Assembly (NCBI GenBank): GCA_025093985.1
Contig: JACAAK010000004.1
Span: forward strand, 1,984,001-2,048,000
Source of the DNA: Calvatia gigantea
Taxonomy: Eukaryota > Basidiomycota > Agaricomycetes > Agaricales > Lycoperdaceae
Direction: 5' to 3'
DNA length: 64,000 nucleotides
Under the pieces are notes generated by a model. That model saw nothing but the letters and a program-made list of their open reading frames with translations. It was not told the DNA's origin and searched no databases. The position numbers were made by a program, and so were the translations under genes. Below, in pieces: positions 36,091 to 47,710 of this stretch. Numbering within the stretch: position 1 is the first letter of the stretch; each line of letters starts with the position of its first letter.

Positions 36091-36242
36091 GCCAATTCAC
36101 TGGAAACTCTACTTCAACACTACGAATAATTACTTCACTTAATTAAATGGTAAACGGGTATAGACTGCTGCTTGCTTTCCGTAGATATATAATGCACGAT
36201 AGGAATAAATGTATAGTCCTTTCCCCAAGCCAGGTTCAGAGG

Positions 36243-37628
36243 CTAATAATAGTGTAAGAACAACAGACTGAAGCTTGCCCCAAGGAGAAAGACAAGAAGG
36301 AAGAGGCGACTATCCTTGGCTCGTCTCTTGGCTTCTTTGATCTCGCGATTACCTTTTTCCACCATGGATGTTGTGGCAATAGCATCGTCGTAAAGCTTCT
36401 CGGTCAATTCGGTTTGCCTTGTCAAGTGGGTGACCAACTCCATTTGCAAGGCACTGATATCTATCAATCGGGCCTCGGCCTGCTGGACTGATTCCAAATT
36501 ATCCTGGACAGCGCGGAGCATGTTGGCATTTTCGTTTTCGAACTGTAAAATTTGAGATTGTGTGAGTTCAATGTCGTCGTCATCATCGTCTGAAATCATT
36601 GATGGTTCGTAGGATGGCAACGACTCTTTCTGACTCTGTGGGGTTCCAAAAGATCCAGTCCTGGTAACACCCAGCGTCGCTGCAAATAGGTTTGATGCAG
36701 CAACACCAACCCAACCACCACTTTCTTCGCTGCTACTATCTGATCTTGACGTCGACGAACCAGTCGTCTCGGAACCAAGTGGATATGCCGCAGCAGAATT
36801 AGTCGGACCAGAACTAAGATTGAGGTTCTGGGCTTCGCGGGTCGCATTTGAACCGAGCGTGCGAGTGCGCTCGAGCTGGCGCTTGATGCGCTCTTCTTGG
36901 AGCTCTTTTTGGGTTTGACCGAGCTCGGTGAGACGTCGGTTAAGGTACCATGTTATGCTCGAGTGATGTGCGGCTACGAACTCCGAGGCCATTATAGAGT
37001 CGTCCTCAAGCCGTAGACGCGCCGGAAGGATGCGAGTAAGAGGATTTGTTTTCCCCGCAACCAATTCACCCCGTCCTATAATCAACGATGAGATGTTAAT
37101 GAACTTTAAGTGATTACAATGTAGCGAGGATGAAACACGAACTCTTCTCAAGGGCTTCCATTTCTTTGACCCGGTCCGCGCATTTGGTAAGAATGACGCG
37201 AGCTTGTAGGTCTATTTGGTCCCTCTCTTCGTTTGTGAGATGGCGTACTGAGGACCAGGCAACTTCCCCATTCTCGTTGTTCAAGTCTATATTCCTCGAA
37301 CCTTGTCGGGAAAGTGGGGTTGTCCGCGAGTCAACGTCAAGGTACGGCTTCCGTATGTTCACTAACATCCGTGAAAGGGTAGTAATATGGTGTAACTATT
37401 GAGATATTTATTTCCGAATAATTAGTCTCGACACGACGAATCATGCAACGAAAAGTAACGGACTATTTTGTGAGCTTCAGCAAGATACTCCCTCCCCATT
37501 CCAGCCTGCGCCCCATGTCCCGCACCATATCGAGGCCTTGAAAATTTCCGCCGTTTGACTTCCGGTATTGCAGCCCACTTCTCCCCCACGATACTTCGGA
37601 ATTGAACTGTATTGTCACTGAAGGCCAT
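36243..37628 (-). CDS. UFE1: Ufe1/syntaxin-18-type ER Qa SNARE
   Basis: This is the ER target SNARE for retrograde Golgi-to-ER vesicles. It starts MAFSDNTVQFRSIVGEKWAA at 37628. An intron then joins AEAHKI to LHHITTLSRMLVNIRKPYLD, and a second removes about 37135-37080. The middle is Ser/Gly-rich, with six Asp residues in a row. The SNARE helix reads ENENANMLRAVQDNLESVQQ, AEARLIDISALQMELVTHLT and IATTSMVEKGNREIKEAKRR. The C-terminal anchor is LFLLVFLLGASFSLLFLHYY, stop at 36243. It converges with TVP38, 152 bases between stops. Confidence 0.87.
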
Positions 37629-39175
37629 TGGTTCAAAGAGAAAAAATAGAGGATTGGAAAAGGCAAGCAAATGACAGGAGAAAGTTGAGAGGATACAAGA
37701 GTAGGCCGTCCACCGCAAGCTCACTCATCGTCACCAGCTTCCAACACATCTCTAGGACGTGTACGTTACCGTATTTGGGAATATCTTCTCACGATTTCAA
37801 CGACCCTTTGCACCAAATGCAATATGTAACAAGTCTGTTGATTTTTATTCGACAGCTTTAGACTGACTAAATCGGCGATTGAAGTCACCTCGTCTAACGC
37901 GTCATCCCACGCCGTCACCCGGCGAACTTGTTTTGGTTTGAAGTTTTTCATTTTGTTTCTATCCTTCAACCACCATCTGCCTTTGTCCCTTTCTGTGCAA
38001 TCTCCGATATTTTATGCACGTCTGTGTATTCGATCCGGTATCGTCTCCGATGCGGATTGGATGAAAAGACGGTGGGAGACAAACAAGTCCAAGTTTGAGG
38101 TGGCCGGTATTCATCCACTACCGATCGCCATAAAATGAGACTTACACGCATAGTTAACTCGTTACATTGAATGGCGCTATCACGCACCAAAGTTGTATAC
38201 ATTGTACCTACAACGCCTAATGATAGTCGAACATATCACTCCATTATCCACTTTCAGCCAGGGTACGCGATTACTGCCACACCGTATGAGCATCGAGAAC
38301 GTTGTAATCTTTATTGATACCATGATCTCCACGCTTTACCTGCCACTGCGCAAACCAATTAACCCAGAAAAGCTGTAAGCAGCTCTGGTTTCAAGCAAGG
38401 GCCAACCACACGGTTTCTTCGCTCCCCGTGTTCCATGGCTTCCTGGTATTTGACGCCAAACCGGTGCGATCACGGATCTTTTGCTGCTTCTGGCACCCGA
38501 CTTCATTATCACTGCCTTCTGCCTTCCGAGCGTAGGATAGTTACGACTTGAAACAAGGTTCACAAACTGACATGAACCCAGTGTCAACCTTGTCTACTAC
38601 ACCGTCTTCGTTCAGAAGGTCCAGCAAAAGAAGGTGCACCAGAAGAGAAAGAAACCGAGGCCACGGGGTCAATCAAATGAGCTTTTTCCGGTCAGATCTA
38701 CAAACCTTAGATGGCGAACGTGGAAAAATATGAAAGAAACACAAGCCCTTTTATTAGTATAATGAATGCTAGTCCATCTTCGGGAGATCTGGCAAGTGTG
38801 AGGACGCTCGCAAGCAAACAGACACGGCGCATGGCGAAACCCTTACAAGCGACCTGGTTCTCTGACCCACCCTCCGACCCACCCTTTAGAGAGACGGACC
38901 CCTTTACTACCTAATGACCAGCTCGCTCGAAAAATTAAGAAGCCTTCCACTGGTCCGTGACACTCGCATTTTGACAAACCCGAACAGAAGACTCGATGAC
39001 CATTGGCTTTGTCCTACCTGCCGCAAGGTCAAGAGAGCGATGTATCCACTAAAGGATGAGCCTCCCAGCTCGCCCAATACCTTCCATGGCGAGTCGTTTA
39101 CGATATCTGTCGTTCACACAACACCCTATAGCACCTTTGGGAGACTTGTTGTTTAGAACGAATTAGACTCTACAA
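37629..39175. other. Gene-poor segment between UFE1 and the F-box gene
   Basis: I find no convincing gene in 1.5 kb. A minus-strand frame (37766-37950) begins MKNFKPKQVRRVTAWDDALD and is plausible as an exon. A plus-strand frame at 38914-39156 has a CPTC motif. Neither joins to neighbours. The direct repeat GACCCACCCT / GACCCACCCT occurs at 38865-38886. Confidence 0.4.
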
Positions 39176-40720
39176 CTAGGAATACTCACGACAGTAGTCA
39201 TTTAGGTCTCGAACGACAACTTGGCAAACGGCCATCAATGCCAAATCTTCGATGTCCCATTTTTGAACAAATGAACAGTTGATGACGGTGACTTTGACAA
39301 TGGGTGTGCAAATTGATCGAACTGCATTCATGCCTAGTAGAGGAGCACCACGAATCGGAAGCCCGAAGCGACTCCGCACCAGGTCAACCAGGGTTCGACC
39401 TCTGAAATGTCCACACCAGCGCAAGTCAAGAATAGAGAGGGAAGGACAAAATCCATTAGGCCCAAATAACTCTTTTAGGACGTGGTCCGAAATCTCGCTT
39501 TCATGTAACCGGAGCGTCTGGAGGTGCTCCATGCGCGCAAGGCATCGAATCAAGTACGACGCTGGAATGTCGGCATCACGGAGCTCCAATTCCTCAAGAG
39601 GTGGTGACGCCTGTTCTAAGAACTGAAGCAAACACGATCCTGTTCCTTCACAAGGCATACCAATTAGGTCATCAGAGGATCGGAGATGAAGTGCCTTGAG
39701 ATCCGGAGCCATTAGATGCGGGAGGAGATTGTTGATGTCTGGCCAGCCAGCGAGGGTGATCGAGCGCAGGTGAGGCAAACTAACAAAATGTCCGATGTCC
39801 TCGACCGGCTCAAAGTGGCGGGCCTGGCCAGGTGAAAGGACCAAAGAGAAAACTTGAAGTTTCTGAAGCGTCTCCAAAACCCGGATCACAGATAGAATCG
39901 ATAGATTGAATGAAGAATGATAAGACTGTAGGTGCAGATATAATTTGGTAACCGTTGCTGGGATGATATTCGGACTTGGGAGTATATTTCTAGTAATACG
40001 AATCGCTGAGAAGTTAGGCGCTTCTAGGAGAGCGGTCCGAAGGCCAACGAGTTCTCGTAACTCGTCGTCACCTTCCTGGTCATCGCTGTCGTCGAGTTCC
40101 TGCTGGACAGAAACATGAAATGAGCGAAGCTCAGGGAAGGGACCCGTACACATGATCAATGTACGGTTGACGTTGACAAGGAGGATTGAATTGACAATTA
40201 GGGACCGCCATTGCGACCTCTTTTCCAGCAGTAAACCCATTACTTCTGAAAGCTTGAATTGATCCGCTGGTATTTCCAAGGTAATTCGTAGATAGCTATC
40301 GACAGCTTTTTCGAGCCAAAATCTCGTCCTGCAACTAGGATCACGGCTATCAAAATCCACATAAACGTGGGACCACACACTGGGGATGCTGGCAGCCTGC
40401 CTCCACCTCGAGCACACATGTGAAACGATAAGAGGTGTCCGAGTGTATCCGTCTCGAACACATATTTCGAAGATGTTGGCAAGAATCTCGCAAGGTAGTC
40501 GCCGAGCAAGTGTGGTTAAGCCCTTGTAACGCCGTATCTCCTCGGTGTGTTCCCATTTCTTGAAATGCAGCTGGCGAACAGTGCGCATGAGTTCACCAAT
40601 CTCTTGATCGATTAGGGAGATGGCAGATTCGTGTGAATGTATTTCGGCATAAATGGACTCCATGTCCATCGTTTCGCTGGAATGTTGGATATCCCGAGGT
40701 TTTTCGACTGTATCGTGCAT
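39176..40720 (-). CDS. F-box protein with leucine-rich C-terminus
   Basis: This is a single-exon gene of 514 codons from ATG 40720. Residues about 20-70 form a coiled coil (ESAISLIDQEIGELMRTVRQ). The F-box follows: LARRLPCEILANIFEICVRD and PLIVSHVCSRWRQAASIPSV-WSHV. The rest holds degenerate leucine-rich repeats (LPHLRSITLAGWPDINNLLP, LEELELRDADIPASYLIRCL). It would recruit substrates to an SCF ubiquitin ligase. Such genes form large, fast-changing families in mushroom-forming fungi. Upstream, a GTAAGT donor at about 40814 and an AG acceptor two bases before the ATG suggest a 5-prime UTR intron. Confidence 0.85.
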   Translation of the reverse strand: MHDTVEKPRDIQHSSETMDMESIYAEIHSHESAISLIDQEIGELMRTVRQLHFKKWEHTEEIRRYKGLTTLARRLPCEILANIFEICVRDGYTRTPLIVSHVCSRWRQAASIPSVWSHVYVDFDSRDPSCRTRFWLEKAVDSYLRITLEIPADQFKLSEVMGLLLEKRSQWRSLIVNSILLVNVNRTLIMCTGPFPELRSFHVSVQQELDDSDDQEGDDELRELVGLRTALLEAPNFSAIRITRNILPSPNIIPATVTKLYLHLQSYHSSFNLSILSVIRVLETLQKLQVFSLVLSPGQARHFEPVEDIGHFVSLPHLRSITLAGWPDINNLLPHLMAPDLKALHLRSSDDLIGMPCEGTGSCLLQFLEQASPPLEELELRDADIPASYLIRCLARMEHLQTLRLHESEISDHVLKELFGPNGFCPSLSILDLRWCGHFRGRTLVDLVRSRFGLPIRGAPLLGMNAVRSICTPIVKVTVINCSFVQKWDIEDLALMAVCQVVVRDLNDYCREYS

Positions 40721-41301
40721 TCCTGGTTCAATGATACAGGGGGAATGGGAAGATCAGCTCGACTGGTGAAAATGGCATGAATTTTGGTTCTACATTATTA
40801 TGAGGGTACTTACGTTGTTGGGGCCAAGAGACTCAAACCGTCGTACCAGGTTCCGTGGGAGATTTAAAGATATCATAACTATGGGCAGTTAGCTTTAAAT
40901 TTGTTGTCTTGAACTCGAATATTCGCGAAAGGGCAATCAGGCTCGTGTTTGTTTCTGTTGACATCGTAGGTCGGCCACTGGCCAGTTTTGAGTGTTTTGA
41001 GCGCTGTGGGTGGTTGAACACATCCTCATCCAGCCGAACGTCCAGAGTTTTCTAAGATCAAGTCTTGACACCGGAAAGGTAAGGCTTCCTAGGTTCGAAT
41101 AACGGCCTATGATGATTCAGAGTGGAATCTTAACGACCCTCGCTTTCCCATTCGTTGCGAAACGCAACGCACGACGGGTCGTGTAGAAGACTGTAATGTT
41201 CTGGATACTGCTGAGCCGCATTATCTTCTTTTCGCGCTTCCGACATTTAGCATGTGCTGGATTATTGCTTATTTCACCACCTTTGAAAATTGACACTGCA
41301 G
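40721..41301. promoter_or_regulatory. Divergent promoter region, F-box gene / SSU72
   Basis: These 581 bases separate head-to-head genes. A short minus-strand frame (ATG at 40964; ending at 40833) gives MSTETNTSLIALSRIFEFKT; it could be an upstream reading frame in the F-box transcript but has no other support. Confidence 0.4.
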
Positions 41302-42392
41302 ATGGACCCTCGAAAAGCTCGCGATCCACGACTCGCACGTGCCGACCCGCGACTACAACGCCTGCAAGGAAACCCACAGTCACAACTGCCCACAACCGGG
41401 ATTTACCAGACGGAAACGGGGGATAGTTTTCCAAATGTAGACCCACAATTCCACCCAACAGATACCCTACTACAACCCGAGAAATATGAGGAGGTTGATA
41501 GCGCACAACATCCTGCACTATCTGCTGCATTCAAGCCCCGTCCTCTATTTTGTATTGTGTGTGCAAGCAACCAAGTGAGGATAGGATTTTTTGGAGTTGA
41601 AATGAATAACGAAACTAACTCTGTTCTGTGCCTAGAACCGCTCCATGGAAGGACACCATGTGCTATCGTAAGTAGCTCTTTTCCACATATTTCTCCTTCT
41701 GAACGCTGAGGGACCTGTCAAGTAAGGCAGGGTACCGGGTTATTTCCTCTGGTACTGGCTCAGCTGTACGACTGCCCGGTCCCTCCATAGACAAACCCAA
41801 CATATACTCATTCGGAACACCTTATAATTCCATTTATGAGGAGCTGGACGGGAAGGATCCTCGACTGTAGGTGAAACCTGTTTATTCAGGTTCAGCTAGA
41901 ATCTCACGTCCAGGCTTTAGCTATACAGCTAATGGACTTCTCCAGATGCTTGATAGGAATCGCCGCATTAAAACGGCCCCGGAAAGATGGCAGGAAAATA
42001 GAACCATTGCTGATGTGGTCATCACCTGTGAGGAACGATGTTTTGATGCAGTCTGCGATGGTAAAGCTCGAGAATGTATATGGTTAAGCGGATTCAAAGG
42101 CTGATTTGTTTCCTATAGACCTTCTGTCTCGCGGAGGTGAATTTAACAAACCCGTTCATATCATAAACATGGAAATTAAGGACAACCATGAAGAAGCGTT
42201 GATTGCAGGAAAGGCCATGTTAGATCTGGCCGCGGCAGTAAGCATCGATTTCTATGATCACATGGACCAGAGGTGACATTATCAGTGAAGATCGAAGTCA
42301 GCGAAGACATTGATGAGAACATCGATAAGATTCTTCAGGTTCAACAAGAGAAACATCCGCACAGCCTTCTCCACGCAGTTGCATACTACTGA
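41302..42392 (+). CDS. SSU72: RNA polymerase II CTD phosphatase Ssu72
   Basis: This phosphatase removes Ser5/Ser7 phosphates from the Pol II tail and acts with the cleavage/polyadenylation machinery. The core starts FCIVCASNQ; after an intron it reads [12 protein letters not shown], making the CX5R catalytic loop (C-ASNQN-R). It continues [60 protein letters not shown] and [20 protein letters not shown] with the catalytic Asp region. It ends LHAVAYY, TGA 42390-42392. Five introns. An N-terminal extension of about 90 residues before the core begins [18 protein letters not shown], with three DPR motifs; yeast and animal proteins lack this. Confidence 0.92.
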
Positions 42393-42478
42393 AGCCTTTT
42401 TTTGCCCCAAGTTACTCAAGAGCTTGGGTTCGTAATTTTTATGGGTACTTAGACGTGACCCTTACTTGACCGTTGGTG

Positions 42479-42486
42479 TATAAATA
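42479..42486 (+). promoter_or_regulatory. TATA box before peroxiredoxin
   Basis: TATAAATA, 192-199 bases before the peroxiredoxin ATG and 87 bases after the SSU72 stop. It is a good consensus match; the distance to the ATG implies a leader of roughly 150 bases or a leader intron. Confidence 0.5.
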
Positions 42487-42677
42487 GCATGATTTAATGG
42501 TCTGGGCTTGTGTAGTTGAAGCATGACAGAAGCACGCAATGCGAACGCAACAAATGCGAAGACTTGAGAGCGTGCGAAAATCAAGGACTGGATCATTTAA
42601 GCTTTGGCGAAGAGCTATTTAGCGTGCCTCCTCCACAATCATTAAAAATCAGTCCCTTCTTCCAGCACAACACCGCT

Positions 42678-43675
42678 ATGCCTCCCCTTCGCCTTGGTAA
42701 CACCGCCCCCGACTTTGAGGCTCAGACCACCACAGGTCCTATCAAGTTCCACGAGTGGATTGGTGACTCCTGGGTTCGTTAACTGCCGCTTAAGCGTTTC
42801 AGGGCCTCGAACGCTAATTATAGCCCAGGCCGTTCTGTTCTCTCACCCTGGTGATTTCACGCCTGTATGCACAACCGAGCTTGGTGAAGTCGCTCGTCGT
42901 GCTCCTGATTTCGCCGCGCGTGGTGTCAAGGTCATTGGTATCTCTGCCAACGGCCTTGAGGACCATCATGCATGGGTCAAGGATATCAACGAATATGGCT
43001 CCAAGTTCGGGCCTACCGACGTCCAGTTCCCCATTGTAAGCCAATGTCCCAGATTCCCAAGTGCGCGGGTATCTAAATGGTTTGTCCCTTAGATTGCCGA
43101 TGCCGACAGGAAGATTTCCACCCTTTATGATATGCTGGATGAGCAAGATGCCACCAACAGGGACGCCAAAGGTCTCCCTTTTACTGTAAGCCTATGACTG
43201 GGCTTAAAAGTCGCGACCATGTAATTCAACATTGGAGCAGATCCGTACCGTCTTTGTCATTGACCCAAAGAAGGTCATTCGTTTGACCATTGCTTACCCG
43301 GCCTCTACTGGCCGCAACTTTGATGAAATCCTTCGGTACGTGCACCACATAAGATCGTTTTGCGGCCACGCACTGACAGATTACTAACAGCGTTATTGAC
43401 TGTGAGTCTTCCCGTCAAAGACCTTGAGTCACCCGATACTGAATTGGGTCGTCCTTAGCCCTGCAACTTGGTGATAAGCACCGCATCACGACTCCCGTCA
43501 ATTGGAACAAGGGCGATGATGTAATTGTCCATCCGACCGTCTCAAATGAGGAGGCGAAGACCCTCTTCCCTCAGCACACCGTCTACAAGGTGCGCCCTGA
43601 CACCATAGCAACTAGAATTGTGGCTGATTATCCTTGCGTCAGCCCTACCTCAGGACAACCCCTCTCAAAATCTAA
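42678..43675 (+). CDS. 1-Cys peroxiredoxin (Prx6/Prx1 type)
   Basis: This thiol peroxidase reduces hydrogen peroxide and lipid peroxides. It starts MPPLRLGNTAPDFEAQTTTG at 42678 and joins to AVLFSHPGDFTPVCTTELGE, with the peroxidatic Cys in PVCTTE. It continues VKVIGISANGLEDHHAWVKD, TIRTVFVIDPKKVIRLTIAY-PASTGRNFDEILR, QLGDKHRITTPVNWNKGDDV and PTVSNEEAKTLFPQHTVYK. The last intron (about 43591-43641) leads to PYLRTTPLKI and TAA 43673-43675, the usual Prx6 end. No resolving Cys is evident, as expected. It may be stress-regulated, given the TATA box, but that is inference. Confidence 0.94.
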
Positions 43676-44052
43676 AATGCACGCGTCTCCTGTCCAGATC
43701 CCAAAGAAGCAGGTGCAGGGAATAAGATATGATAACGATTATGGAACTGTTTCAATAAACGAGAAATACGAGCATAATTGTATCGTAGTATTCGGATCTC
43801 AAATGAGGGTTGAATTTCGTTCCCAATCTTCGGAACGCCTCGTTGTTTGTCATAGTCGCAATTGTCATCGAGTGGCGAGGTGCAATGGTTTAGACTGACC
43901 CTGTTTAATAGCATGAACAAAAGTAGATGTATCGATGATCGGAGATCACCGTGCATGCGACCTCCAGTGCACGACAGCAAGGACAAACAAGAGACCGAAT
44001 ACGCGCGTCATGCACTCTGGTATATCTCTACTTTCATTGATTCTTTCATCCC
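43676..44052. other. Intergenic, promoter of proteasome alpha-2 gene
   Basis: 377 bases with no supported gene, lying between two tandem plus-strand genes. No TATA box is evident. Confidence 0.4.
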
Positions 44053-45019
44053 ATGGCCAACGCAGACGGCGGCGCATATAGGTATTTTCAGTGTCACCTT
44101 TTACGACATAGCGCTTGTTGAATTGAATTCCAGCTACTCTCTTACCGTATTCTCCCCGAGCGGTAAGCTCGTTCAGATCGAGCACGCTCTAGCTGCGGTA
44201 TCGCAGGGAACAACCAGTCTTGGAATTAAAGGTGCGTGTTGTTCGTTAGGCAGGGTTCACGCACCAATTATACCCTCAGCATCCAATGGCATCGTGATTG
44301 CCACAGAGAAGAAGACCTCTTCCATCCTCATCGATGATTCCGTAGTGGACAAAGTGGCTGTAATCTGCCCGAACATCGGTATCGTGTACTCGGGAATGGG
44401 TCCTGACTTCAGAGTCTTGATCACCAAGGCTCGCAAGAGCGCCCAGGCCTATTGGAAAATATACAATGAGTATCCACCAACACGGGTCCTAACTCAGGAA
44501 ATTGCAAATGTGATGCAGGAGGCTACACAATCTGGGTATGTGGACCCCGTCCCTTGGAAAGCGCTGGCGTTCATTTACCGTTTTAGTGGTGTTCGACCTT
44601 ACGGCGTGTCCTTGCTTGTCGCCGGTTGGGACATCAATCGTGGTCCTTCATTGTATCAAGTGGACCCGTCAGGGTCTTTTTGGGCATGGAAGGCCAGTGC
44701 GATTGGCAAGAATATGGTTAACGCGAAGACATTTTTGGAGAAGAGGTAGGAGGCCAAAGTACCGGGTTGCGACAGCTTAACCGCGTTCATTTTTAGATAC
44801 AACGACGACATCAGCTTGGAGGATGCTATCCACACTGCTTTATTAACACTAAAGGAAGGATTCGAGGGGCAAATGACCGAGAAGACAATTGAAATTGGCG
44901 TTGTGACGGTACCGACGCCCCAAGAATTGGAGGAGAGCGCCGACAGTACCAACATTCGGCCCAAACCGACGTTCAGAAAGCTAAGCGAAGAGGAAGTTCG
45001 CGATTATCTTGCCCTGTAG
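44053..45019 (+). CDS. PRE8: 20S proteasome subunit alpha-2
   Basis: This is an outer-ring subunit of the proteasome core. Exon 1 (44053-44081) reads MANADGGAY; a 49-base intron joins it to [20 protein letters not shown], the alpha-subunit signature. It continues [73 protein letters not shown] and [22 protein letters not shown]. The C-terminus is [17 protein letters not shown], stop 45017-45019. Four introns. Inactive in catalysis, as all alpha subunits are. Confidence 0.94.
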
Positions 45020-45829
45020 CCTATCTCCACGTGTAACCTTGACATACCTGTATCATCCCTTTGACTCAGGACAATGAGCTCAAAACAGGACTGATGCTTA
45101 CCCCCAAGATGATGGCTGAGGAACAATCAGTGGTGGAAATTTCGGACTAACAATACCGGACTGTCAACATCATTGGGGGGGAACGCCGCAAATAAATATA
45201 CGCAGGGTCACATACACCGGAGGGTGGTTCAACGTCAACGCTGCCTGTGTTGCACCAAGTGTTGATTTGATGGATTGCTAATTCGGTAAGGCTTCTTCAG
45301 TCCAATTCGATCAGCCTCTCTCTGCCACCCATCTCAGATCCGCCACTCCAAACCGATCTGGTTCTCCTTGCGAACAAGCCACTTCTGGATCTGATCAGTG
45401 ATTCAACACCTCTCTCCCTCTGCGCGTCTCGAGGAGAAAATTTTCTTGTCTGTCGACTTAGTCGAACCCTTGGAAACCCGGTGATAGCACGACACCCCCA
45501 TTGTGATACCTTCGGCACTTTGTTCCTTCCTTGGTTCACTCGAACGCCCCAATTCTTCACGAGCCTACATCACTGCGGTGAAAGATGCCTCGGGTGCATG
45601 CCCCATTCACGTGTAGAGAATTGAAACGCCACGCTTGGCAGATATGGAGCAAACCTCAGATTCCAACTTCAACCTGTTTTTTGATGATCTCGAATTACTT
45701 CTCATTTCATTTCCCACCAACGGGTATATAAATTCCAATCAATGCCGCTAGAGATATTGATCCAGTCCTACTTTTATTTCCCCTTCTTCAAGCTTCAAGC
45801 ATCTCTTAACCTCGTTATACCGCTTTGTT
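45020..45829. other. Intergenic, promoter of short Zn2Cys6 gene
   Basis: 810 bases with no convincing gene. A TATA box lies at 45725-45732. A C/T-rich stretch at 45770-45800 follows, as in fungal core promoters. Confidence 0.45.
45725..45732 (+). promoter_or_regulatory. TATA box before short Zn2Cys6 gene
   Basis: TATATAAA within CGGGTATATAAATTCC, 98-105 bases before the ATG at 45830. Strong consensus and suitable spacing. Confidence 0.6.
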
Positions 45830-46683
45830 ATGTCTACTTCTGCTGATGGTAGACCCAAGAAACGTTCCGATATGGCTTGCACTAGTTGTCGTCGACGCAA
45901 ACTGAAGGTAACTCTTCGCCTGCTCTGTAGATGGATGCGCCGTCTGACCGTCTTATATTAGTGCGAGAACACGGACACCACACCACCGTGCAAGCGGTGC
46001 GACCACGACAAGGTGGACTGTCAATTTGTGCCTGTTTCAGAGGATCGTACGGACAGAAATTCCAAGACGCCCAGTGGCAGTCGCGGTAGTTCAGAAGACT
46101 ACAAGAGCAACAACCAGCCGACTGCCAGCCCTCCAGCGCAGATGACTTCCCCGCCTCCTCGAAGAGTTGACCGGCCCACAAACCCGAGTACGATCGTTTC
46201 TTCTCAAACACCTTTCGCAAGGTATTGCTCCTCTCAAGTATTTCGCCCTACCAACCTCTCTAATTCCTGCCTCTTTCCCGTCCTGCCAGTCCTCCCTATT
46301 TTCCTAGTGGGCGGTCAATGGGACCCGGCCCGTCCGGCTATAACGATCTACCCCATCACCCATATGAAGATCCCCACTCGATACCCGAGCCTCATCAAGT
46401 TCACTGGCCTGACACGCAAACATACACCCCACCCGGTGGACGCTTTGGGAACCACATCCCTCAAACGCCACCATATACCCACTCATCACCTCCTAATCCT
46501 CCTTATTCGCATTCACCGTACGACCATCCTCGCGCCGTACACTACTACAACAACTTCAGCGCACCGCATGTCCCCCAGGCAGCGCCTCACTATCATTACT
46601 ATCCAACCAACCAGCAACCCAGCGGCCCGGTTACATATCCTGACCCGAACACCCCAAACGGGCCTCCTTGTGATAACAGGTGA
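45830..46683 (+). CDS. Short Zn2Cys6 DNA-binding protein
   Basis: It starts MSTSADGRPKKRSDMACTSC at 45830. After a 53-base intron the cluster reads CTSCRRRKLK-CENTDTTPPCKRCDHDKVDC, which is CX2CX6CX8CX2CX6C, a complete Gal4-type zinc cluster at the N-terminus. The remainder is Pro/His/Tyr-rich (PYTHSSPPNPPYSHSPYDHP) and disordered. There is no fungal-specific central domain and no clear coiled coil, so the protein is short (about 235 residues). A second intron runs about 46222-46290. The end is CDNR, TGA 46681-46683. It may bind DNA without the usual regulatory domain; its targets are unknown. Confidence 0.82.
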
Positions 46684-47710
46684 GCGATCCATAAGCTTGA
46701 TTAGGACGAAGATGGCTCAACTTTCGTAATTATCCTCGGCAGTCACTTCTGCGGGTCATTTCCCCATTAAAACTTCCTTCACCCATACCTTATCCAAGCC
46801 TGGCGCTTGGTAGGGTCCTCGAAGGCCTGACCACCCATCTACGATATAGCGTTTCATACCCTAATTCTTGGCTTTCCCCGCTTGCTTACTTGTTGCTGTC
46901 TTATAATCTGTAAACTCATCATCTGCGATTTCGCTGTCCATCAACCATGTTTATCCTGTACCAGTGCTAGTGAAAGGAGCTACCCGATCAGTTGGCACGC
47001 CCCGTCCAAGGTTCAACCCAGAAATGTTTTTTTTTTCACCATAGAACTAAGTCAGTACCGCTAGTCAGGTCTTTGGGCTGATAGCCCTTGCCTTGATCTT
47101 TCTATCAGCGGTGGGTGGTTTTGGAGTAGTTGAGAGCCTGCGGGTAGCGAGAAGCGCTTCATGCAAGCCTTCACAAGTTCTCTCGCGAAATTCCGAGAAC
47201 CGAATAGTATGCTGCTACCTTGTTTGACGAAATAGTTACTAGTCAAGACCGCGTTAGTCGGTGGCACTTCCACGCCGGATGCCATTCTAGGGTCGTCCTA
47301 AGGAATGGCGTAGGGCACGGGCAGGAATTGTTATTATATGCACTCTTTTCGAACCTAATAATGAGATCAAGGTCACACTGTTGTAACCAATCAGCCTGGT
47401 TTCGGTTGTCAGCGGGCGAGCAAGGTTCTGGAACAGGACGATTTTCCACTCCTGGACTTGCACCACACCGAAGCCGTTGGGGACATGTTGCACTTGTCCA
47501 TGCCTTTTTTAAAGTTTCAAGCGTTGTACAACGCGGGTATATAGCTAGCACTAAAACTTCTCCATGCCAGGGGTCATGCATCAGGCTCTGAGTGTTCTAG
47601 GCCTGATGTTTAATTAAGCCCCTCGATTTCAGAAGACGTTTGGAAGACAAATGTATTAAACCAGGCAGGCTCGAACTGAATAATGGTGCATGAACCATCA
47701 AAGCAATTGA
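46684..47710. other. Convergent 3-prime region, Zn2Cys6 gene / ALDH
   Basis: This kilobase has no recognisable gene. Small open frames occur on both strands (for example minus 47243-47581) without domain or splice support. A T-run of about 9 lies at 47026-47034. Confidence 0.4.

Noticed and set aside
41080..41110. GGTTCGAAT-like B box suggesting a tRNA gene
   Set aside because: The flanking bases do not fold into acceptor and anticodon stems, and no A box lies at a suitable distance.
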